DNA of 64,000 bases from assembly GCA_036346225.1 (NCBI GenBank), contig JARFIW010001082.1, forward strand, positions 5,394,001 through 5,458,000, in the 5' to 3' direction. A program made the translations under genes and the position numbers. A model generated the notes under the pieces. The model worked only from the letters and a program-made list of their open reading frames with translations. It was not told the origin of the DNA and made no database searches. The DNA is from Platerodrilus igneus. Its lineage: Eukaryota; Arthropoda; Insecta; Coleoptera; Lycidae. Shown here piece after piece: positions 59,076-64,000 of the stretch; position 1 is the first letter of the stretch; each line of letters opens with the position of its first letter.

Positions 59076-60125
59076 AGAAAATCAGACCGTTCTTCCAATC
59101 CAATTATCATAGAGTATAAAGTTATAATCTGATGAAAAAGGTAATAGCTACTTTTAATTCAGTGCATTGCTTTAAAATTTAAGGCATAATAAAACTTATT
59201 ACCTGCACATTTGAAATTAATGTAGGAATTACTAAATATTTCTTACATGTACGGAAACTTCATTAAGACTACCGAAATCAACTATATTTAATTTTTAAAT
59301 CTGGAAAACAAATATATTTTCTATTTAAAATAAAGTAGTTCGTTATAAATATTGATTGTTTAGATGAAATTCACAAGTATAAAATAATCATAACTCTAAT
59401 GTCTTGTTTATTTGGAAGACATTACTTGATATTAAATCAGTATAAATTGAATTGAGTATGAATACATTGCTTTGTTACAAGAAAACTTACACAGAGTATT
59501 TGTAAAGCGAGGTATTTTCTATTTAACAAGCTGAATCGTTGTTATAGGTTTATATATACAAAATCTATTAAAATACTAACAGCTCCGAGGATCAACAAAT
59601 TTTACTTAATACAGAATCATTAAACAAAGCCCAATAGAGGTTACAACAATTTGAAAAATTACATTTTGGTCAAAATTTATATAAAACAAAGACATTTAAA
59701 ATTTTTAAGTAAATTTTACAACAAACTGTATTATCAGAGACGACAGAGTAAGTAAAAAATTATATTAACAAAAATTACAATTAATTATGACACTAACGTA
59801 CCTAAGTGCACAATTAGTGATGTTTTTGCATTATTAATAAAACATGTCTATTACAAAATAATAAAGTACTTTTATATTTATATGTACATATAACTGTTTT
59901 TAACATAAAAGATATACAATACATTAAAAGTATATGCTTTAAAAAGCTCTGTATAATAAAATCACATTATGTACAAAACAATAATCACTAAACGACTTTA
60001 TAAGTGTATATGAACTACATATAAACACTATTCAGGTATCGACGGTACCTGATTTTTTTTGTGTATCAACAAATACACTTCGGAAATGCCGATTTCTATG
60101 ACTAAGCCCATCACAGTATAACGTT
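59076..60125 (-). other. Possible 3' untranslated region of a minus-strand gene
   Basis: AT-rich, no coding signal. It lies downstream of the candidate terminal exon 60126-60169. A minus-strand AATAAA occurs near 59407. Confidence 0.3.
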
Positions 60126-60169
60126 TTACTTCTTTTGAAGTTCTTCGTAACTGTCAAGGTCTATGAAAT
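60126..60169 (-). CDS. Candidate terminal coding exon of an unidentified minus-strand gene
   Basis: Minus strand: a pyrimidine-rich acceptor (CATCTTTTCAG) followed by an exon that takes one base from upstream, reads FIDLDSYEELQKK and stops with TAA at 60128-60126. An acidic, charged C-terminal tail followed by a non-coding AT-rich region looks like a genuine last exon, and its composition is unlike chance AT-rich translation. I do not recognise the protein, and no upstream exon could be assigned. A good GT donor (TTTCAG|gtaaat) lies near 61505 on the same strand, but its sequence does not fit the required phase as coding; it could be an untranslated exon. Confidence 0.45.
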
Positions 60170-60892
60170 CTGAAAAGATGAAATTAATTAAAATCTATTT
60201 TTTTGTATTTCACATTGTTTTAATATGAAAGAATTAACCTAGTAGAGTCCACACTTTCATATATGCAACATCTTAGAACTCGACGTTGTGCAACATTTTA
60301 AAAGAAAATGCAAAATAATTACATTGGGTTAACTGTGATTTTGAGACATTCTATAAACTACAATCTTAAGATTGATTTATAGTTAAAGTATACTTTAGTT
60401 CTTTTTGGACACAGAGTAAAGATTGTAATAATAAATTTAATGTACATGTTCAACAACATTTTAATAATTTTGAGAATCCACAAAGCACTTTCAACCAATA
60501 AGACCATCATCAGTGTATCTACAAATATTTTGTCAATATAACTACAACTAACAAATTGTAATGCTTTGCGTTATGCTAGATATAAAAATTAAATGGTTAA
60601 TTAATCTTGAATGGACAAACTTGTTATTGAAGCACCATATAGAATTTAATTTCATGTATAATAGTGTTCAAAACCAAACATTGCAGTAAAATCAGTATTT
60701 TCATTCAAATCATAAACTTAAAACCACAAATATAATCATTTTAACTCAGCTAAACACATATTAGAACTTAACTCAGGGTCGTAAATTATTTTAAACCACA
60801 AAAATGTAAACAAAATATAACTGTAAATATTGATAGTGAAATCATGTCATTTTTTGCAGTAAGCTGTAGATTTATTAAATATTAATGAACCC

Positions 60893-60943
<51 letters not shown>

Positions 60944-61969
60944 GCTGTGAAACCTCTTGAATCACCCGGTCCGTTGACTCTCTTCTGTTAATCGCCTCGG
61001 CTGCTCCTCCAGATAACTTCCATCCTCAATCATAAAATTAAACAACACATTCCTACCACAAACATCAACGTTAACTCTATTTACATCAATATTCAGAATA
61101 CATTAAATTTTCAAATTAAATTTCAGCATAAAATTCAGTTTTCAAAAAAATTTCAAGATTAATTTTATTATCATTTTAATGTGCATCCAAAATTAAAGTC
61201 CTTGTTGGATGCCTACTAATTAATATAACAATATAAGCAGACCGGAGTCTGAGTATAAAGGGAGCATCTACCACCCCTTTACGTTAATTAACCAGGTTTG
61301 TCTAATTGAGCTCAAAGACATACCCAAAGTTTCATCATATTCCCGAACATCAAAACAAAATACCCCTTTTTACTTAAACAAGCAAATTTCATCTTAAAAT
61401 TAAACTTTTATGGTTAGAAAAATTCCACTAATGTCCATTTAAAGTAAATCAATTATAAAGTCATTCAATACACACAAAATGTCAAACAAAATAGTATAAT
61501 TTACCTGAAAGTTACTGTCCTCGTAGCTTCAAAGTATCGTTTCTTTAGTTAATCACACCATTCACCAGGATTATATTTACGGCTTCTGATTCTCTACGCT
61601 TTTAAATTTTCTCCATCACCATCCATTCAAAGTCGTTTCTGGGCCTTTCCGGAACTCATCTGTGTTTATCTGACCCTTGTTTCATGGATCCAGACACGTA
61701 TTTGAACCATTTAATTATTAACACCCCCGAAAAATAGCAAAGAAATTCATGCTTCTGTCACCAAAATACGCCAAAACTGCCTACTTTTGTGTATACATTC
61801 GTCGTTGTAAATTTAATTGGTACAGTGAAACTAAATTTTATTACCTTGTATCTAAGTGCACTGAAGTACATTCATGTTAGCACGTAATAACAAGCTATTT
61901 TGAATCACTAAAATATACTAGCAAACTTTAAATTATTTAGTCAAACTAAAATGCACGGTTTAACATCTT
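60170..61969. other. No recognised gene; includes an (AT)n tract at 60896-60943
   Basis: AT-rich, possibly an intron of the minus-strand gene. Right of the (AT)24 microsatellite, 60955-61020 is GC-richer and its minus strand has a short open stretch, but no domain. Confidence 0.4.
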
Positions 61970-62019
61970 CAATCAAGTCGCGTATGTACGAGCTTTTAAC
62001 GCATCGAATCGTCAAAAGT

Positions 62020-62181
62020 CTAAGAGTCTAAGAGAGCTTGTTTATATTCATCTCCGTATATATAGCGAATAGCCGGCACGTCGCTCTGTTCCCCAAAACG
62101 GGTAATTCTAAAGAATTTCTCATTGTATGTTCCCAGTCTGTCGCTCGCACATCGATTTTTACGAATTTTCACTCGCCCCAT
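62020..62181 (-). CDS. Small candidate ORF of 53 codons in a CpG-rich patch
   Basis: ATG at 62181 in a fair context (TTTAAATGG); protein begins MGRVKIRKNRCASDRLG, is basic then mixed, and ends QALLDS with a TAG stop. It lies within about 350 bp (61970-62330) noticeably richer in CpG than its surroundings. The opposite strand also has an 88-codon open frame here (62038-62304), so the openness may be due to base composition. No family recognised; equally possibly a promoter or 5' untranslated region. Confidence 0.2.
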   Translation of the reverse strand: MGRVKIRKNRCASDRLGTYNEKFFRITRFGEQSDVPAIRYIYGDEYKQALLDS

Positions 62182-62330
62182 TTAAATCTCAGAAAATTTC
62201 CACACGGCACGCAAGTCCGAGAAAAACTAATTAATTTTGTACAGAAATTGTTGTTTCTACCTCTCATATATGCATCCTATTTTTACCCAATCGCAACCCC
62301 ATGACGTTGCTTAAATCCCGCCTTTTCCAA

Positions 62331-64000
62331 TATGTGTCTTTGCTTGACGCATTTTATCTGTCTCTATCTAACCTGTTCTTATTGGTGCAACTTGATATAC
62401 TTTATTATCGATTATTTTAGTCCACATGGAGTGTGAAATACCCAGCTTTAGCAATTCTCGTAACTATTATGCGACGTTTTCCCCAAGATTCTTTGAAACA
62501 TTAATTATCTGCAAACTTTTCGCCGAATGTGATATTTAAACTACGCAGGTGTTCAAAATAATATTAATTCTCAGAGCTTTTTTTAAATAAACCCTGTTTT
62601 GTATTTCGTGCTAAAGCATCTGATCGTTTCCAATATCCTTAGAATCGACATGTTTATCCAAACAAATTAAACTGAAATTGCCTTTTAAAAACACGCAGGG
62701 GTGTTCAAACGTAACATTTTAAATAACCTTCCTACGATTTGACTATTATTGGGTTTTTACAAGTTTCTATAGGTATTATATGTTATTAACGGTTTAATTA
62801 ACTCCAATTAAAATTGATTTCTATCCTTTTCATTTTTAGCGAATACAACTTAAATATTAATTATTATACGGACACTTTGTTTTACTACCGGTTACTTAAA
62901 TAGAGTTAATTAATATAAACTTTGCACGTAATTTCTCTGTGTTTAGGAATAATTACATTACACGCAGAGCTTTTCACTACTGCTTCGTCTTATAAATAAT
63001 TTAAATTTCTTATTTTTACTGAAACAACCGAGTTTATTTATGCTTCATGGTTTTAATAACGCGTATTATTTAATGAAATTCCTTATACACGGTGATTAAA
63101 ATTATTTGATGTGATTATTTAATTTTCTACCCTGGTCTAAATATGAGTAATATATATGTATATATTGTTGTGGATTCAAAGGGTTAAATCAGTAGTAAAC
63201 AATAAAATTTCAACCACCCTGTATATTGAAAAGGATGATTTATTTACGCGCAAAATTAATTTGAGTCATTTAAGAAAAACGGACATGTATTGACGTATTT
63301 TTATAATTAATAATGGTATGTTAAAAATTACATAAAGAAAAAACAGTTGTAAAGCAAATAGAAGTTCATATTAATTTTAATTTATTTTAATCCATACATA
63401 TAAGCATAAGAGAACGTGCTTGCGTAACAAAATCAATAATTCCAAGGCGAATGTAGTTCGTTTTATACAAATACGACGAAATATAAAGTCTAGGAATTGT
63501 TGTGCTAAACGTTTGATAATTAACAAACACCTGCGTTTTAAAAGGTTACCTTCGAAGAAGTTGAGCATGTGTTAAGATAGGATTTCATAGAAATATTTTC
63601 AACTGTCAGTTGGTATAAACCACAAGGCTAACAAACTTCTTAAAGGGCGAGGGAGATGCACGATCGGTTATCTACAACAGATAGAGACAGGTAGAAAAGC
63701 GTTAAGGTTGAAAATGCACGTTCCATATACACGTGGAGTGGAGATAAGCTGTCATCAATATCGATTTTCTGTAACTCAAGTGGGGTTTTAAACGCGACAG
63801 CAGACATGCATAAGACAGAGATGAATATAGTTCAGGCGGGGTTTGTGATGACAGAGAATTTTATCATTGGTTAAAAACAGACAGTTTTCCAAACGTAGAC
63901 ACACGCGAAGGTTGAGAGCGCTTTTCGGATACAGCACGTAGACCGGACTAAATTTCAGGAATTTCAAGACGGTTGTATGCAAAATTTTTAGAATTTAGAT
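62331..64000. other. No recognised feature
   Basis: AT-rich sequence to the window end, with an ACCACCCTGTATA segment near 63215 resembling insect transposon ends but without a partner that I can see. Confidence 0.4.

Noticed and set aside
62038..62304. 88-codon plus-strand ORF as a gene
   Set aside because: Overlaps an equally plausible minus-strand ORF in a CpG-rich patch; no domain, no splice or polyA context. Kept only as part of a finding.

Overview
This window is AT-rich nuclear DNA of an arthropod, most likely an insect. It has spliced genes with GT..AG introns and is crowded with eukaryotic transposable elements: BEL/Pao and Ty3/Gypsy LTR elements, R1-clade and other LINEs, tRNA-derived SINEs, and Tc1/mariner-related DNA transposons. 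I cannot name the order from sequence alone.

Host genes. The plus strand carries the 3' part of a lethal(3)malignant brain tumor gene (l(3)mbt/L3MBTL type): five coding exons (1-480, 15504-15732, 22604-22915, 22965-23184, 23236-23692). Their phases match at every junction and together they give 565 residues and a stop. They encode three MBT repeats, a C2HC zinc finger and a C-terminal SAM domain. The first two introns are 15.0 kb and 6.9 kb and full of transposons; the last two are 49 and 51 bp. At the right end, the minus strand shows a probable last coding exon of a second, unrecognised gene (60126-60169).

Intron 1 (481-15503) holds a LINE reverse-transcriptase tail, a BEL/Pao remnant, a DNA transposon with roughly 600-bp terminal inverted repeats that has swallowed a SINE and LINE pieces, a head-to-tail SINE pair, dispersed repeats and another LINE fragment. 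Intron 2 (15733-22603) holds the 5' half of an R1-clade LINE flanked on both sides by the same kind of GTGC-type microsatellite.

The stretch 24.3-44 kb is a stack of minus-strand LTR elements. Two BEL/Pao copies were each split by a solo-LTR-like element ('X', with 4-bp target duplications), and the second X was split in turn by a Ty3/Gypsy element ('A'). A is a deletion derivative with only integrase and a stub of gag. Its right side carries a repeated piece of flanking DNA, which suggests two alleles joined during assembly. At 47 kb lies a Tc1/mariner-like transposase pseudogene.

Element 'B' (48893-59071), a relative of A, is a complete-length minus-strand Ty3/Gypsy element with ACAT target duplications, tRNA-Lys-type primer binding site, gag, protease, reverse transcriptase, RNase H and integrase, broken by many small frameshifts. 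A and B share three unusual noncoding features: a leader minisatellite growing out of the primer binding site, a 3' minisatellite of 75-80-bp double-palindrome units, and an LTR U5 edge containing copies of what look like former primer-site/LTR-end junctions. I regard the last as the most novel signal here.
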